In this document: positions 38,105 through 47,240 of the stretch, one piece after another
How the letters are laid out: every line of letters starts with the position of its first letter
How positions within the stretch are numbered: the first letter of the stretch is position 1
From: Slackia sp. ZJ119
GTDB lineage: Bacteria; Actinomycetota; Coriobacteriia; Coriobacteriales; Eggerthellaceae
DNA: 64,000 bases
NCBI RefSeq assembly: GCF_011039175.1
Contig: NZ_JAAKEN010000017.1
Span: 1 to 64,000 of the forward strand
Reading direction: 5' to 3'
The notes under the pieces: model-generated
What the model was told of the DNA's origin: nothing
The model's database searches: none
What the model saw: only the letters and a program-made list of their open reading frames with translations
Made by a program: the position numbers and the translations under genes

Positions 38105-40738
38105 TTAGTGTGCGTCCGCCCACGTCGGACCGACCCCCACGTCCACCTCCAGCGTCACGTCGCAGTTTGCCACCGACATCATCACTTCGCGCACCATGGC
38201 GCTCAAGCGCTCGACTTCCTCGGCCGGGCAGCTGAAGTCCAGCTCGTCGTGCACCTGCAGCATGAGCTTCGCCTGGAAGCCCTCGTCCATCAGGCGCTGC
38301 TGCACCTCGCGCATGGCCTTTTTGATGATGTCCGCCGCGCTGCCCTGCATGGGGTGGTTCATGGCCGTGCGCTCGCCAAAGCCGCGCTGGTTGGCGTTGC
38401 GCGACTTCAGCTCGGGAATGTGGCGCTTGCGGCCGAACATCGTCTCGGCAAAGCCGCGCTGGCGGGCGTGCTCGACCGTGTCGTCAAGGAACGACCGCAC
38501 GCCGGGATAGGCCTCGAAGTAGCGCTCGATCATCTCCTTCGCTTCTTGGAAGGGAATGCCCAGGCTCTGCGACAGCCCGAAGGCCTGCTGCCCGTAGACG
38601 ATGCCGAAGTTGACGGCCTTCGCGCGGGATCGCATCTCGGGCGTGACGCCTTCAAGCGGGATGCCGAAGACGTGTGAGGCCGTGGCGGCGTGGAAGTCGG
38701 CACCGGAATTGAAGGCTTCGAGCAGCTTCTCGTCTTGCGACAAGTGGGCCAAAAGGCGCAGCTCGATCTGGGAATAGTCGGCCGAAACAAACTTGTCGCC
38801 GTCGCGCAGGGGCACGAAGCAGTCGCGGATCTGGCGGCCGAAGTCGGTGCGGACCGGGATGTTTTGCAGGTTGGGGTCCGACGAGGACAAGCGTCCGGTG
38901 GAGGTGACCGTCTCGTGGAACGTGGTGTGCAGCCGACCGTCGCCGGCGGACGCGGCGATCTTCGGCAGCGTGTCGATGTAGGTCTTCTTGATCTTCGACA
39001 GCTCGCGGTAGCGGATGACCAGGCCGGGAATCTCGTGGTCTTTCGCCAGCTCGGTCAGCACCGTCGCGTCGGTGGAGTATCCGCGCTGGTTCTTCTTCAG
39101 CGGCGGCAGGCCCAGCTTGTCGAACAGGATGGCGGCCAGCTGCTTGGGCGAGTCGATGTTGAACGTCTCGCCGGCCAGCGCGTAGATCTGCTCGGCCAGC
39201 CCCTCGATCTCGCCCGACGCGTAGTCGTCGAGGGTGCGCATGCGCTGCGAGTCGATAGCCGCGCCGGTGCGCTCCATGATGGCGAGCACCGCCACCAGCG
39301 GCAGGTCGATGTCGAAGTAGGCCGCGTCGCTGCCGTCGTCGGCGAGCGCACGCGTGAGCGGCTCCACGAGCGCGAAGGCGGCCGCCGCCTGCTGGACGAG
39401 CGCACCGGTGGGGTCTTCCACCTCGGGCAGCACGCCGCCCAGGTGCTTCTCGGCCAGCTTGGCCAGCGTGTATTCGCTCACCGACGAATTCAGCGCGTAG
39501 GCGGCAAGCCCCAGGTCGAAAGCGTCCATGGCCATGAGCTCGGCGTCGCTGACCACGGCGGGCTTCGACGTGTCGGCCGGATAGGCCGCATGCACGAGCT
39601 CCTTCACGTCAAGCGCCGCGAAGGGGGCCGTGCGCACGAGCAGCGAAAGCACCCGCAGCGCCTCGTCGCCTTCGAAGAGCCCGACGCCTTGGCTCGTGCC
39701 CACCGCGCACACCTGCGTCTCGAACAGCTCGCCGGGGCTTCGCACCCCCAGCGCCGCCGACACCCGCTCGCCGCGGGCGAGCGCCGCATCCAGAAGCTCG
39801 CTCGCCTGGGCGCCCTCGCACACCGGCGCATCGACGAGCGCCGCTTCCTTTTCCGGCGGCACCTCTTCGCCCGCCAGCTTCAGCACGCGGGCAAGCTGAG
39901 CGTTGAACTGCACTTTCTCAAACGCTTCCTTCACGCGCTCGGGATCGAACGCGGGGAAGGCCGCCCCTTCCAGGTCGAGCGGGAAGTCCAGGTCGCGCAC
40001 GATGGTGGCCACCTGGCGGCTGCCGAACGCCGCGTCGCGGTTTTCCTCGATGCGCTCCTTTTGCTTGCCCTTGAGCTCGTCGGTGTGCGCGTAGAGCCCC
40101 TCCAGGCTGCCGTACTGCCGCAGCAGCTTCGCCGCGGTCTTCTCCCCCACGCCGGGCACGCCGGGAATGTTGTCCGACGAGTCGCCTTTGAGCCCCAGGA
40201 AGTCGGGCACCTGCGCCGGCGTCACCCCATAGCGGGCCAGCACCTCATCGGGCCCGTAGATGGCGACGTCGGTGATGCCGCGCTTCGTCGCCACGATGCG
40301 CGTAAGGTCGCTGGCCAGCTGAAACGCGTCGCGGTCGCCCGTCACGAGCAGCGTTTCGTAGCCCAGCTCCTCGTCGCGGGCCGCGATGGTGCCCAAAATG
40401 TCGTCGCCTTCCCAGCCGTCGATGCGCACCACCGGCACGTTCATCGATTCCAGCAGGTCCTCGATGATGGGGAACTGCACGCGCAGGTCGGGGTCCATCG
40501 GCGGACGCTGGGCCTTGTAGCCTTCGATGGCCGTCTTGCGAAACTCTGGGATGCCAGCGTCGAACGCGCACACGACGGCGTCGGGATGCGCAAGGTCGAC
40601 GAACTTCAGAAACATCGCCATGAAGCCGAACACCGCGTTGGTCGGCGTGCCGTCCGCGGTGTTCATGGGACTGTCCACCGCGTGGAACGCGCGGTGCATG
40701 AGGGAGTTGCCGTCGATGACGGCGATCTTTTTAGCCAT
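38105..40738 (-). CDS. polA: DNA polymerase I
   Basis: This 877-residue protein has an N-terminal 5'-3' exonuclease (about 1-290, with GLKGDSSDNIPGVPGVGEKTA), a central 3'-5' exonuclease-like region that looks degenerate because no clear DEDD metal ligands are visible, and a C-terminal family A polymerase (VSADYSQIELRLLAHLS, RSRAKAVNFGIVYGQ, LQVHDELDF). It fills gaps and removes primers. The start is the ATG at 40738, six bases after AAAGG; a TTG two codons upstream overlaps that spacing. Confidence 0.95.
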   Translation of the reverse strand: MAKKIAVIDGNSLMHRAFHAVDSPMNTADGTPTNAVFGFMAMFLKFVDLAHPDAVVCAFDAGIPEFRKTAIEGYKAQRPPMDPDLRVQFPIIEDLLESMNVPVVRIDGWEGDDILGTIAARDEELGYETLLVTGDRDAFQLASDLTRIVATKRGITDVAIYGPDEVLARYGVTPAQVPDFLGLKGDSSDNIPGVPGVGEKTAAKLLRQYGSLEGLYAHTDELKGKQKERIEENRDAAFGSRQVATIVRDLDFPLDLEGAAFPAFDPERVKEAFEKVQFNAQLARVLKLAGEEVPPEKEAALVDAPVCEGAQASELLDAALARGERVSAALGVRSPGELFETQVCAVGTSQGVGLFEGDEALRVLSLLVRTAPFAALDVKELVHAAYPADTSKPAVVSDAELMAMDAFDLGLAAYALNSSVSEYTLAKLAEKHLGGVLPEVEDPTGALVQQAAAAFALVEPLTRALADDGSDAAYFDIDLPLVAVLAIMERTGAAIDSQRMRTLDDYASGEIEGLAEQIYALAGETFNIDSPKQLAAILFDKLGLPPLKKNQRGYSTDATVLTELAKDHEIPGLVIRYRELSKIKKTYIDTLPKIAASAGDGRLHTTFHETVTSTGRLSSSDPNLQNIPVRTDFGRQIRDCFVPLRDGDKFVSADYSQIELRLLAHLSQDEKLLEAFNSGADFHAATASHVFGIPLEGVTPEMRSRAKAVNFGIVYGQQAFGLSQSLGIPFQEAKEMIERYFEAYPGVRSFLDDTVEHARQRGFAETMFGRKRHIPELKSRNANQRGFGERTAMNHPMQGSAADIIKKAMREVQQRLMDEGFQAKLMLQVHDELDFSCPAEEVERLSAMVREVMMSVANCDVTLEVDVGVGPTWADAH

Positions 40739-40780
40739 GTTCAACCTTTCCCAAAAAACATTGGCTCTGACAGCTTTCGA

Positions 40781-40786
40781 GTATAG
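40781..40786 (-). promoter_or_regulatory. polA: candidate polA -10 element
   Basis: TATACT on the minus strand lies about 45 bases before the polA start, within the 94-base gap after queF's divergently unrelated end. No convincing -35 is present. Confidence 0.35.
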
Positions 40787-40832
40787 CGCAGACGCAAGAC
40801 GCGAAAGTTGACAGAGCGGAAGCGGCCCTGCC

Positions 40833-41399
40833 TCAGCGGTTGTCCACGTTTTCCGGATAGAGGTCGTGTTGGCTCAAGCGCTGCCAGGCCACCTCTTCCC
40901 AGCGCGTGTGCGGCCGCCCATAGTTGCAGTACGGATCGATGGAGATGCCCCCGCGCGGCGTGAACTTGCCCCACACCTCGATGTACTTCGGGTCCATGAG
41001 CGCGACGAGGTCGTTCATGATGACGTTCATGCAGTCCTCGTGGAAGTCGCCGTGGTTGCGAAACGAGAACAGGTACAGCTTCAGGCTCTTCGATTCCACC
41101 ATGCGCACGTCGGGCACGTAGCTGATGTAGACGGTGGCGAAGTCGGGCTGGCCGGTGATGGGGCACAGCGACGTGAACTCGGGGCAGTTGAACTTCACGA
41201 AGTAGTCGCGGTCCTGGTGCTTGTTGACGAACGTTTCCAGCACGGACGGATCGTAGTCGCTCGGATACTCGGTCGCCTTCGCGCCGAGCAGCGACAGGTC
41301 GGACAAATCGGCAACGCCGCGCCCCGATTGCGCGGGCATGGCGGCCTCGCGGGCCCTGCGGGCGGCGAAGGCCGAGCTGAGAGAGTCGGACGTGGACAT
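40833..41399 (-). CDS. queF: NADPH-dependent 7-cyano-7-deazaguanine reductase
   Basis: This 188-residue QueF reduces preQ0 to preQ1, the last step before insertion into tRNA. The catalytic Cys is in [14 protein letters not shown], and the [20 protein letters not shown] block is the family signature. It is closest to the short, single-domain type. It ends the queD-queE-queC-queF series, 36 bases after queC. Confidence 0.95.
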   Translation of the reverse strand: MSTSDSLSSAFAARRAREAAMPAQSGRGVADLSDLSLLGAKATEYPSDYDPSVLETFVNKHQDRDYFVKFNCPEFTSLCPITGQPDFATVYISYVPDVRMVESKSLKLYLFSFRNHGDFHEDCMNVIMNDLVALMDPKYIEVWGKFTPRGGISIDPYCNYGRPHTRWEEVAWQRLSQHDLYPENVDNR

Positions 41400-41435
41400 G
41401 AGGCGGGTCCTTTCGGAAAGCTAAGTATGATGGTA

Positions 41436-42140
41436 TTAGTCAGCGTTTGCCTGGACGAGCAGCGGATCTTGGGCGCCGCAGGCCGCAAAGGCCGCTTGGC
41501 GGTCCCGGCAGGTGGCGCACGCGCCGCACGGCTCGTCGCCGCCTTCGTAACACGACCAGGTCAGCTCGTAGGGCACGCCCAGATCCAGGCCCGCCCGCAC
41601 GATGGCCGCCTTGTTCATCTGCACGAACGGCGCTTCGATGCGCAGTTCGCCCGCCGTGCCCTCGCGCACCGCCGCGTCCATGGCGCGCACGAACGCCAGC
41701 GAGCAGTCCGGGTAAGCCGCGCCCGCCGCGTCGTCGGCGTGCGCCCCGTAGCAGAGCACCGAGCAGCCAAGGGACAGCGCCATGGACGCCGCCGACGCCA
41801 AAAACAGCCCGTTGCGAAACGGCACGTACGTGCTGACCGGGCCTTCCCCGTTTTCGGCCTGCTGGTCGGCGTAGCTTTCGTGGGGCACGTCGGCGTCGGC
41901 GTGCACCAGCAGCGAACAGGCGCTGTCCGCGAACACGGCGCCCAGATCGAGCGTGCGAAGCGGCACGCCGTAAAACGCGCACACCGCCTCGGCGCTGCGC
42001 AGCTCGCGCACATGCTTCTGCCCGTAGGCCACCGACAGCGCAAAGACGTTTTCCGCGCCGCGCCGCCCGACCGCCCGGGCCAGAAGCGTGGTGGAATCCA
42101 CGCCGCCCGAGCAAAGGACAAGGGCCTTCTCGTCCGTCAT
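41436..42140 (-). CDS. queC: 7-cyano-7-deazaguanine (preQ0) synthase
   Basis: This 234-residue ATP-dependent enzyme converts 7-carboxy-7-deazaguanine to preQ0. It has the PP-loop VLCSGGVDSTTLLA and a zinc-binding cluster CYEGGDEPCGACATCRDR. Its ATG directly abuts the queE stop (TAGATG), with GGGGG as ribosome-binding site inside queE. The next gene, queF, uses its product. Confidence 0.96.
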   Translation of the reverse strand: MTDEKALVLCSGGVDSTTLLARAVGRRGAENVFALSVAYGQKHVRELRSAEAVCAFYGVPLRTLDLGAVFADSACSLLVHADADVPHESYADQQAENGEGPVSTYVPFRNGLFLASAASMALSLGCSVLCYGAHADDAAGAAYPDCSLAFVRAMDAAVREGTAGELRIEAPFVQMNKAAIVRAGLDLGVPYELTWSCYEGGDEPCGACATCRDRQAAFAACGAQDPLLVQANAD

Positions 42141-42968
42141 CTAAACCCCCTTTTCCTGGCCAGGCCAGAGAATCTTGTGCAGCTGCACCTGCAGCGTGAC
42201 GCCGTCCAAGCGACCGTCCACGACGAACCGCGCGATGTCGGCCGGGTCGACGGCGCCGAACACCGGGCTGAAGTACACGTTGCAGCGGCTCGTCAGGTCG
42301 AAGGCGCGGACTGCCTCGGCCGCCCGTCGCAGGTCGGCCTCGTCGCCGATGACGAACTTCACCGTGTCGTCGACGCCGAGCAAGGCGATGTTGCCGCGCA
42401 CCATGTGCCGCTCCATGCCGCTTGACGGCAGCTTCCAGTCCATCGTCAGCCCCACGCGCACGCCCTCCGGCCGCCGCGCAAGATCGGCGCGAAGCCGGAC
42501 GATGGGCCCGACGTCAACCGCCCCGTTCGTCTCTATCTCCACGAAGCGCACCCGCGACAGGCCGGCCAGGCGCTCGACAAGCGGCGCCAAGGCAGGCTGC
42601 AGCATCGGCTCGCCGCCGGTGAGCGTGACGAGCTCGGCCTCTTGCGCCGCCACGAACGACGCCAGGCCGTCGATCGATTCCCATGCGACCGGGCACGCCG
42701 GATCGCACGCCCAGCGCGTGTCGCAATACGAGCACGCCAGGTTGCACCCGCGAAACCGGACGAACGCGGCCCGCTTGCCGGCGCGGGGGCCTTCGCCGTT
42801 CAGGCTCACGAACCGCTCGGCCACCGGCAGCAGGCCGTCTGAGGCGCAGGCGGCCTCGGACGGCGCTTCCGCAGCCGAGCCTCCCGCCGCTTCCGCCGGT
42901 CCCGCTTCCGCCGCAGCGGCTTGCGCCTCAGCCACGGCGGTACACCGCGCAGTTGTTCGGCGTTTCAT
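42141..42968 (-). CDS. queE: 7-carboxy-7-deazaguanine synthase
   Basis: This 275-residue radical-SAM enzyme has the iron-sulfur motif CNLACSYC in VRFRGCNLACSYCDTRW. It rearranges the QueD product to 7-carboxy-7-deazaguanine. The ATG at 42968 lies 41 bases inside queD with AGGTGG upstream, giving an Ala/Glu-rich N-terminal extension of about 45 residues before the conserved LNGEGP. A GTG at 42935 would shorten it but lacks a ribosome-binding site. Confidence 0.93.
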   Translation of the reverse strand: MKRRTTARCTAVAEAQAAAAEAGPAEAAGGSAAEAPSEAACASDGLLPVAERFVSLNGEGPRAGKRAAFVRFRGCNLACSYCDTRWACDPACPVAWESIDGLASFVAAQEAELVTLTGGEPMLQPALAPLVERLAGLSRVRFVEIETNGAVDVGPIVRLRADLARRPEGVRVGLTMDWKLPSSGMERHMVRGNIALLGVDDTVKFVIGDEADLRRAAEAVRAFDLTSRCNVYFSPVFGAVDPADIARFVVDGRLDGVTLQVQLHKILWPGQEKGV

Positions 42969-43350
42969 ACACGTCCACCTGCGACATCGGCAGGCCGCGG
43001 TCGCTCAGGCGGTCGAAGAAGTACCGCGCCAGGTTTTCGGCCGTCGTGCGAAACGGCATCGTCGACAGCGTGAAGCCCTCCGTCTCCAAGCAGTCAAGCG
43101 TCTGCGGCGCCAGCGACCCCTCTTCCACGATGAACGTGTGGTCGAGCTCTTCGGTCAGCTCGCGCAAGGCGCTTTTGAACTCGCCGAAGTCGATGACCAT
43201 GTCTTTGTAGTGGCCCTCCTTCTGCAGCTCGTCGACGCCAAGATAGGCCACGACGCGCCAGCGATGGCCGTGCAGGTTCTCGCACTTGCCGTGATAGCCG
43301 GTCAGAAAGTGGGCCGCGTCAAAGGTGCTTTCGGTTCTCAATCCGTACAT
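42928..43350 (-). CDS. queD: 6-carboxytetrahydropterin synthase
   Basis: This 140-residue member of the QueD/PTPS family has zinc-ligand His residues in FDAAHFLTGYHGKCENLHGHRW. It converts dihydroneopterin triphosphate to 6-carboxytetrahydropterin, the first pathway-specific step to queuosine. It is the first gene of the queDECF operon. No GTP cyclohydrolase gene lies nearby, so the substrate must come from elsewhere in the genome. Confidence 0.94.
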   Translation of the reverse strand: MYGLRTESTFDAAHFLTGYHGKCENLHGHRWRVVAYLGVDELQKEGHYKDMVIDFGEFKSALRELTEELDHTFIVEEGSLAPQTLDCLETEGFTLSTMPFRTTAENLARYFFDRLSDRGLPMSQVDVYETPNNCAVYRRG

Positions 43351-43390
43351 AGTTGCCTTTCAGTCGGCTTGTTCGCGTTTCTGACCAGCC

Positions 43391-43396
43391 AGTATA
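43391..43396 (-). promoter_or_regulatory. candidate -10 element of the queDECF operon
   Basis: TATACT on the minus strand lies about 45 bases before queD. The roughly 35-base leader is too short for most riboswitches, and no preQ1 aptamer could be recognised in it. Confidence 0.35.
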
Positions 43397-43470
43397 GCGA
43401 AAGCCTTCCGAGCCTTGGCCTCCATTCACCCAATCGGCAGAGAGAGGGGGATGCGGGCGGAGCCGTCCGC

Positions 43471-44004
43471 TCAGCCGTGCGCCGCGGGCCGTTCGACCAG
43501 CACGCCGCCGTCGAGCGCCTCGATGCGTGCGCCGACGATGCGGCCTTCCCGAACTTCCAGCTTCGCCACGCTGCGCGGAAAGCCGCCGCGCGGAAGGCTG
43601 ACCGAGCCCGGGCAGACCACAAGCTGCGCCGGACGCGCCGCCGGGCCCCATTCGAGCCGCGGCACGTGGGTGTGCCCGTGCACGCACACCTGCGGGATGG
43701 GGTCCCCCGCCGCACACCCCGCGCACCCGTTGAACCCGATCTGCACGTCGCGCGGATAGTGGGCCACCAGAAAGCGGACGCCGTCTATGACCGGGCGGGC
43801 AAAGCGGGCGACCGCATCGCCGTATTCGTCGAAGTCGTTGTTGCCGAGCACCGCATAGGTGGGAGCCAGCGCCTCGAGCTGGGCCAGAATGCCCGGGCCG
43901 CAGATGTCGCCCGCATGGATGATCGCGTCGCAATCGGCCAGCGCGACATACGCCTCGCTCGGCAGCCTTCCGTGCGTGTCCGACAAAACCCCCACAAGCG
44001 CCAT
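43471..44004 (-). CDS. YfcE/MJ0936-type calcineurin-like phosphoesterase
   Basis: This 177-residue metallophosphoesterase has the order of metal motifs SDTHG, HAGD, GNND and HGHTH. YfcE-type enzymes hydrolyse phosphodiesters or other small phosphates with Mn2+; the cellular substrate is uncertain. The start is the ATG at 44004 with GGAGG seven bases upstream. It is monocistronic, with a possible TATCAT -10 at 44032-44037. Confidence 0.87.
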   Translation of the reverse strand: MALVGVLSDTHGRLPSEAYVALADCDAIIHAGDICGPGILAQLEALAPTYAVLGNNDFDEYGDAVARFARPVIDGVRFLVAHYPRDVQIGFNGCAGCAAGDPIPQVCVHGHTHVPRLEWGPAARPAQLVVCPGSVSLPRGGFPRSVAKLEVREGRIVGARIEALDGGVLVERPAAHG

Positions 44005-44227
44005 GGCCGGCCTCCTTTCGTGTGCTCGCCCATGATAGCGCAGCGTCCGCCGGCAGGCCAGCAGCGGGACGCCGCGCCCCAAGTTCCACATCGCCGCGCT
44101 CGCCGCCGCGCCGCGCTCGCAGCCGCGCCGACTGCCGCGCCGCAAGTCCTGCGCTGCACCGCCCTGGGTCCTGCGCCGCCGCAAGCTTGCGCCGCCGTGG
44201 TGCCGCCGCGCCGCTCAAGCAACAAAA
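44005..44227. other. GC-rich spacer between phosphoesterase and nrfA
   Basis: About 220 bases without a supported gene. The left end holds TATCAT (44032-44037, minus strand), a possible -10 for the phosphoesterase gene. The middle (44090-44215) is low-complexity GCC/GCG sequence. The right end leads into the nrfA terminator. Confidence 0.5.
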
Positions 44228-44259
44228 AAGCCGCTCCCCCGGCACAGGGGAAGCGGCTT
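44228..44259 (-). terminator. rho-independent terminator of nrfA
   Basis: AAGCCGCT plus CCCC pairs with GGGG plus AGCGGCTT, with one bulged base. The minus-strand transcript continues with TTTTTTG. It lies about 30 bases after the nrfA stop. Confidence 0.8.
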
Positions 44260-44290
44260 GGAGGGGCTGGGGTTCAGGTCCCGCGCGGCG

Positions 44291-45574
44291 CTATGCCAGC
44301 AGCGCGAAGCCTTCCTCGAGCTTCTGCTCGCACTTGTCGAGGTTTTCCTGGGCGAGGCTCGGGTTGTGAGCGCCCTCGGAGTTCTCGACCATCACGTAGT
44401 CCCAGTAGAACTGCGCGGCGCGATGGACGTCCTGGGCCTTGGCCAGCGTGTCGGCGTCAAGCGAGTCCTTCTTGGCGGTCAGATCGTTGATGTACTTCTC
44501 GATCTGGGCGGCAAGCTCGTGCTCGCGGGTGACGGTCTGCTCTTGCCAGTCGGCGATCTGCTTGGCAAGGTCGGCATGGCACGGAGCGCACTTTTCGGAG
44601 ATGGCGGGGTCTTCGGTCGGGTTGACCAGCTTGTGGCTGGCGAACTCGGCGCCGTCGTCACCGGTGGCAGGAGCCATGTGGCAGTCGGCGCAGTCGTAGC
44701 CCTGGTTCGCCATGTTCGAAGGCGACGCGCCGTAGATGGTCTCGTATTCGGGGTGCTGGGCCTTGAGCATCTTGGCACCGGTGTCCGGGTGCTCCCAGTC
44801 GGCAAAGCCCATCTCGTCGTAATACGCAAGCATCTCTTCGGCGCCCATGGCCTTGTGGCCCTCATAGGGGTTGGTGGTGTATTTCGTGTCCGGGTTGAAG
44901 TAGTACTCGTTGTGGCACTGGCCGCAGGTCTGGGCTTCGACGGCCGTGTCCGCCGCTTCGCTGCCGAGCGCACGCTGGAAGTGCTTTTGGGTCACGACGA
45001 CCTTGGACGGATCGTTCTCGTGGCAGTTGTAGCAGCTGACGGGCTCGGTGAAGTCGCCGATGAGGTCGGCGAACGGCTGGGCGTAGACGTCCTCGCCTTC
45101 CGCGTTCACCTTGGCCGTGAACTGCGGCGTCTTGCAGGTGATGCAGTTCGCGAGCGTCTTTTCGTTCACGCGCGGCGTCTCGTTGATGGACGTGAGCGTG
45201 TAGGAGTGGCTGCAGGCCTCGTCATAGCCCTTCGCGAAGCCGTAGCCCTTGTACATGGTGTTCAGCTCGGGGTATTCCTCGAGGTAGTTCATCTTGCCTT
45301 CGGGCGAGTTCTCTTCGTTTTCCATATAGGTGGCGTACTGGTTGGGGTAGGCGTCCTTCCACATGGCGGCGGTCACGACGCCGAACTCGTCGGGCTCGGG
45401 CGTCTCGACGGCGGCGGGCGTCGTCTCGGGCTTTTCGGCCGAGGCCTCTTGCGTCGCAGGCGCAGGCTCGGGCTCTTTTTCAGCCGGAGCCGCACATGCG
45501 GCAAGGCCGGCGACGAGCACCAGCGCACATGCCGTAGCGGCGATGACCTTCTTCTTGCCTGTCGATTTCTTCAT
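44291..45574 (-). CDS. nrfA: lipoprotein pentahaem cytochrome c nitrite reductase (NrfA)
   Basis: This 427-residue precursor reduces nitrite to ammonium. The start is the ATG at 45574, giving a basic N-terminus, a hydrophobic segment and a lipobox (GLAAC, Cys27), so the enzyme is probably lipid-anchored outside the membrane. An Ala/Glu/Pro-rich linker follows. Five haem sites are visible: CITCK (144-148, the CxxCK of the active-site haem), CYNCH (181-185), CGQCH (217-221), CADCH (295-299) and CAPCH (329-333). HNEYYF and KAQHPEYE carry the expected active-site Tyr and His. No nrfH quinol-oxidising partner gene is adjacent. Confidence 0.95.
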   Translation of the reverse strand: MKKSTGKKKVIAATACALVLVAGLAACAAPAEKEPEPAPATQEASAEKPETTPAAVETPEPDEFGVVTAAMWKDAYPNQYATYMENEENSPEGKMNYLEEYPELNTMYKGYGFAKGYDEACSHSYTLTSINETPRVNEKTLANCITCKTPQFTAKVNAEGEDVYAQPFADLIGDFTEPVSCYNCHENDPSKVVVTQKHFQRALGSEAADTAVEAQTCGQCHNEYYFNPDTKYTTNPYEGHKAMGAEEMLAYYDEMGFADWEHPDTGAKMLKAQHPEYETIYGASPSNMANQGYDCADCHMAPATGDDGAEFASHKLVNPTEDPAISEKCAPCHADLAKQIADWQEQTVTREHELAAQIEKYINDLTAKKDSLDADTLAKAQDVHRAAQFYWDYVMVENSEGAHNPSLAQENLDKCEQKLEEGFALLA

Positions 45575-45662
45575 GGTTCCCACCCTTTCTTTCCCTTTTC
45601 CGAACGTCGTCTTCCAAAGGATCGCCCAGACCGCCTTTTTGACAGTGCGGGCTTTTACATCT

Positions 45663-45691
45663 TTCAACATAGTAAGCAATGGACGTATCAT
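45663..45691 (+). promoter_or_regulatory. candidate promoter of the MocR regulator gene
   Basis: TTCAAC (45663-45668) and TATCAT (45686-45691) are 17 bases apart on the plus strand. The leader of about 120 bases contains the GGGGAC repeats. The site also overlaps the upstream region of the divergent nrfA, where a regulator could act on both genes. Confidence 0.4.
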
Positions 45692-45721
45692 GAAGGAAGG
45701 GACGCTTTTGTGAAATCAGAA

Positions 45722-45748
45722 GGGGACAGTTCTAAGATTGATGGGGAC
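45722..45748. repeat. paired GGGGAC repeats between nrfA and the MocR gene
   Basis: GGGGACAGTTC (45722) and GGGGACGGTTT (45743) are direct repeats 21 bases apart, sharing the GGGGAC core found at the left end of the window. They are likely remnants of a REP-like element. Confidence 0.45.
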
Positions 45749-45819
45749 GGTTTCATAAAGGGATCACAGAAGTAGCATTTGTCGGACACGCTCGCAGGAG
45801 CGCTTTTGGAGGGAGCGAC

Positions 45820-47226
45820 ATGCATCTGGACAAGGAAAGCGCGACGCCGCTGTACCTGCAAATGTATACGCGCATCCGCAACGACATCGAACAGGGAACC
45901 TATCCGTGCGGGGCCAAGCTGCCCTCCATCCGGTCGATGGCCGAGAACCTGCAGTGCTCGCGCAACACGGTGGAGGCGGCCTACACGCACCTGGTGAAGG
46001 AAGGGTTCGTCGCCAGCCGGCCCGGGTCGGGATATGTGGTGCAAGACGTCGGCATGCTCGAGATGGGAGCGCAGCGCACAGAAGAGCCGCTCATCGGGGC
46101 GACGACGGCCGGCGCACGCTACGACTTCACGTACGGCAACCTGGAAGCCGGCACGTTTCCGGCGCTTTCGTGGCGCATGATCGCCGACGAAGTGCTGATG
46201 GGCGTTGAAAGCAGCGCCTGCGACACCTACACCGACCCGCTCGGCGAAAGGGACCTGCGCACCGAGATAGCCTGGCGGCTGGCCACCCAGCGCGACGTCA
46301 ACTGCACCCCCGACGAAGTGGTCGTCCAAAGCGGCACGCAGTCAAGCGTGCAGAACCTGCTGTGCCTGTTCGACTGCGCGAAAGACGTGGTGGCCATGGA
46401 AGAGCCCGGCTACGACGGCGTGCGCACGGTGTTCGAGCGCAGCGGGTTTCGCGTGGCGCCGTGCCGGGTCGTGCCGGGTCTGGCGGACTCGGCCGGGCGC
46501 GACCTGTTCTTCGAAGACCTTGAGCGGCACCGGCCGCGGCTTGTCTACGTGACGCCGTCGAGCCAGTTCCCCACCTGCGCCGTCATGCCGGCCGTCATGC
46601 GAGAGCGGCTGATCGCCTGGGCCGACGAGACGGACGCCTACATCCTGGAAGACGACTACTGCCGCGACTTCCGCTACCGCGAGCGGCCCATCCCGCCGTT
46701 GCAGTCGTTCGACCGCAACAACCGCGTCATCTACATGGGCACGTTTTCCAAGTCGCTGTCGCCCGCGCTTCGGATGAACTACCTGGTTCTGCCGCCAGAG
46801 TTGATGAAGCGCTGGCGCAAGGCGTTTTCAGGGGCCTACCCCACCGTGCCGTGGCTGTCGCAAGAAGTGCTGACCCGCTTCATGACCAGCGACCAGTGGG
46901 ACCGCCACGTGCGTCGCATGCAGGTGCGCAACCGCCGCAAATTCGAGACGCTCATCCGTGCGATCGACCGGCATCTGGGCAAACGCGTCGAGGTGCTCGA
47001 AAACGGCACGGGGCTGCACCTGCTCGTGGCCGTGAACGACGGGCGCGACGAAGACGAGCTGATACAGGCCGCGGCGAAGCGCGACGTGGCGGTGTACGGC
47101 ACGAAGAAGTACTGGATGGACCCCGCCAAAAGCCGCCGCGGCTGCATCCTCATCGGGTTTTCCGCCATCGCCGAAAAAGACATCGAGCCGGGCATCAGGG
47201 AACTGGCCCGCGCATGGTTCGAATGA
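45820..47226 (+). CDS. MocR/GntR-family PLP-dependent transcriptional regulator
   Basis: This 468-residue protein has an N-terminal GntR winged helix (about 1-75, with GAKLPSIRSMAENLQCSRNT) and a C-terminal fold-type I aminotransferase-like domain. The PLP-binding Lys is in GTFSKSLSPALRMNY, with LEDDYCRDFRY before it. MocR proteins often control vitamin B6, GABA or other amino-compound genes, but no such gene is adjacent. GGAGGGA lies before the ATG. It is divergent from nrfA and convergent with an NlpC/P60 gene. Confidence 0.9.
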   Translation: MHLDKESATPLYLQMYTRIRNDIEQGTYPCGAKLPSIRSMAENLQCSRNTVEAAYTHLVKEGFVASRPGSGYVVQDVGMLEMGAQRTEEPLIGATTAGARYDFTYGNLEAGTFPALSWRMIADEVLMGVESSACDTYTDPLGERDLRTEIAWRLATQRDVNCTPDEVVVQSGTQSSVQNLLCLFDCAKDVVAMEEPGYDGVRTVFERSGFRVAPCRVVPGLADSAGRDLFFEDLERHRPRLVYVTPSSQFPTCAVMPAVMRERLIAWADETDAYILEDDYCRDFRYRERPIPPLQSFDRNNRVIYMGTFSKSLSPALRMNYLVLPPELMKRWRKAFSGAYPTVPWLSQEVLTRFMTSDQWDRHVRRMQVRNRRKFETLIRAIDRHLGKRVEVLENGTGLHLLVAVNDGRDEDELIQAAAKRDVAVYGTKKYWMDPAKSRRGCILIGFSAIAEKDIEPGIRELARAWFE

Positions 47227-47240
47227 GGCGCACGGCAGCC

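Noticed and set aside
43351-43400. preQ1 riboswitch before queD
   Set aside because: The space between the likely transcript start and the ATG is about 35-40 bases and shows no recognisable aptamer pseudoknot.
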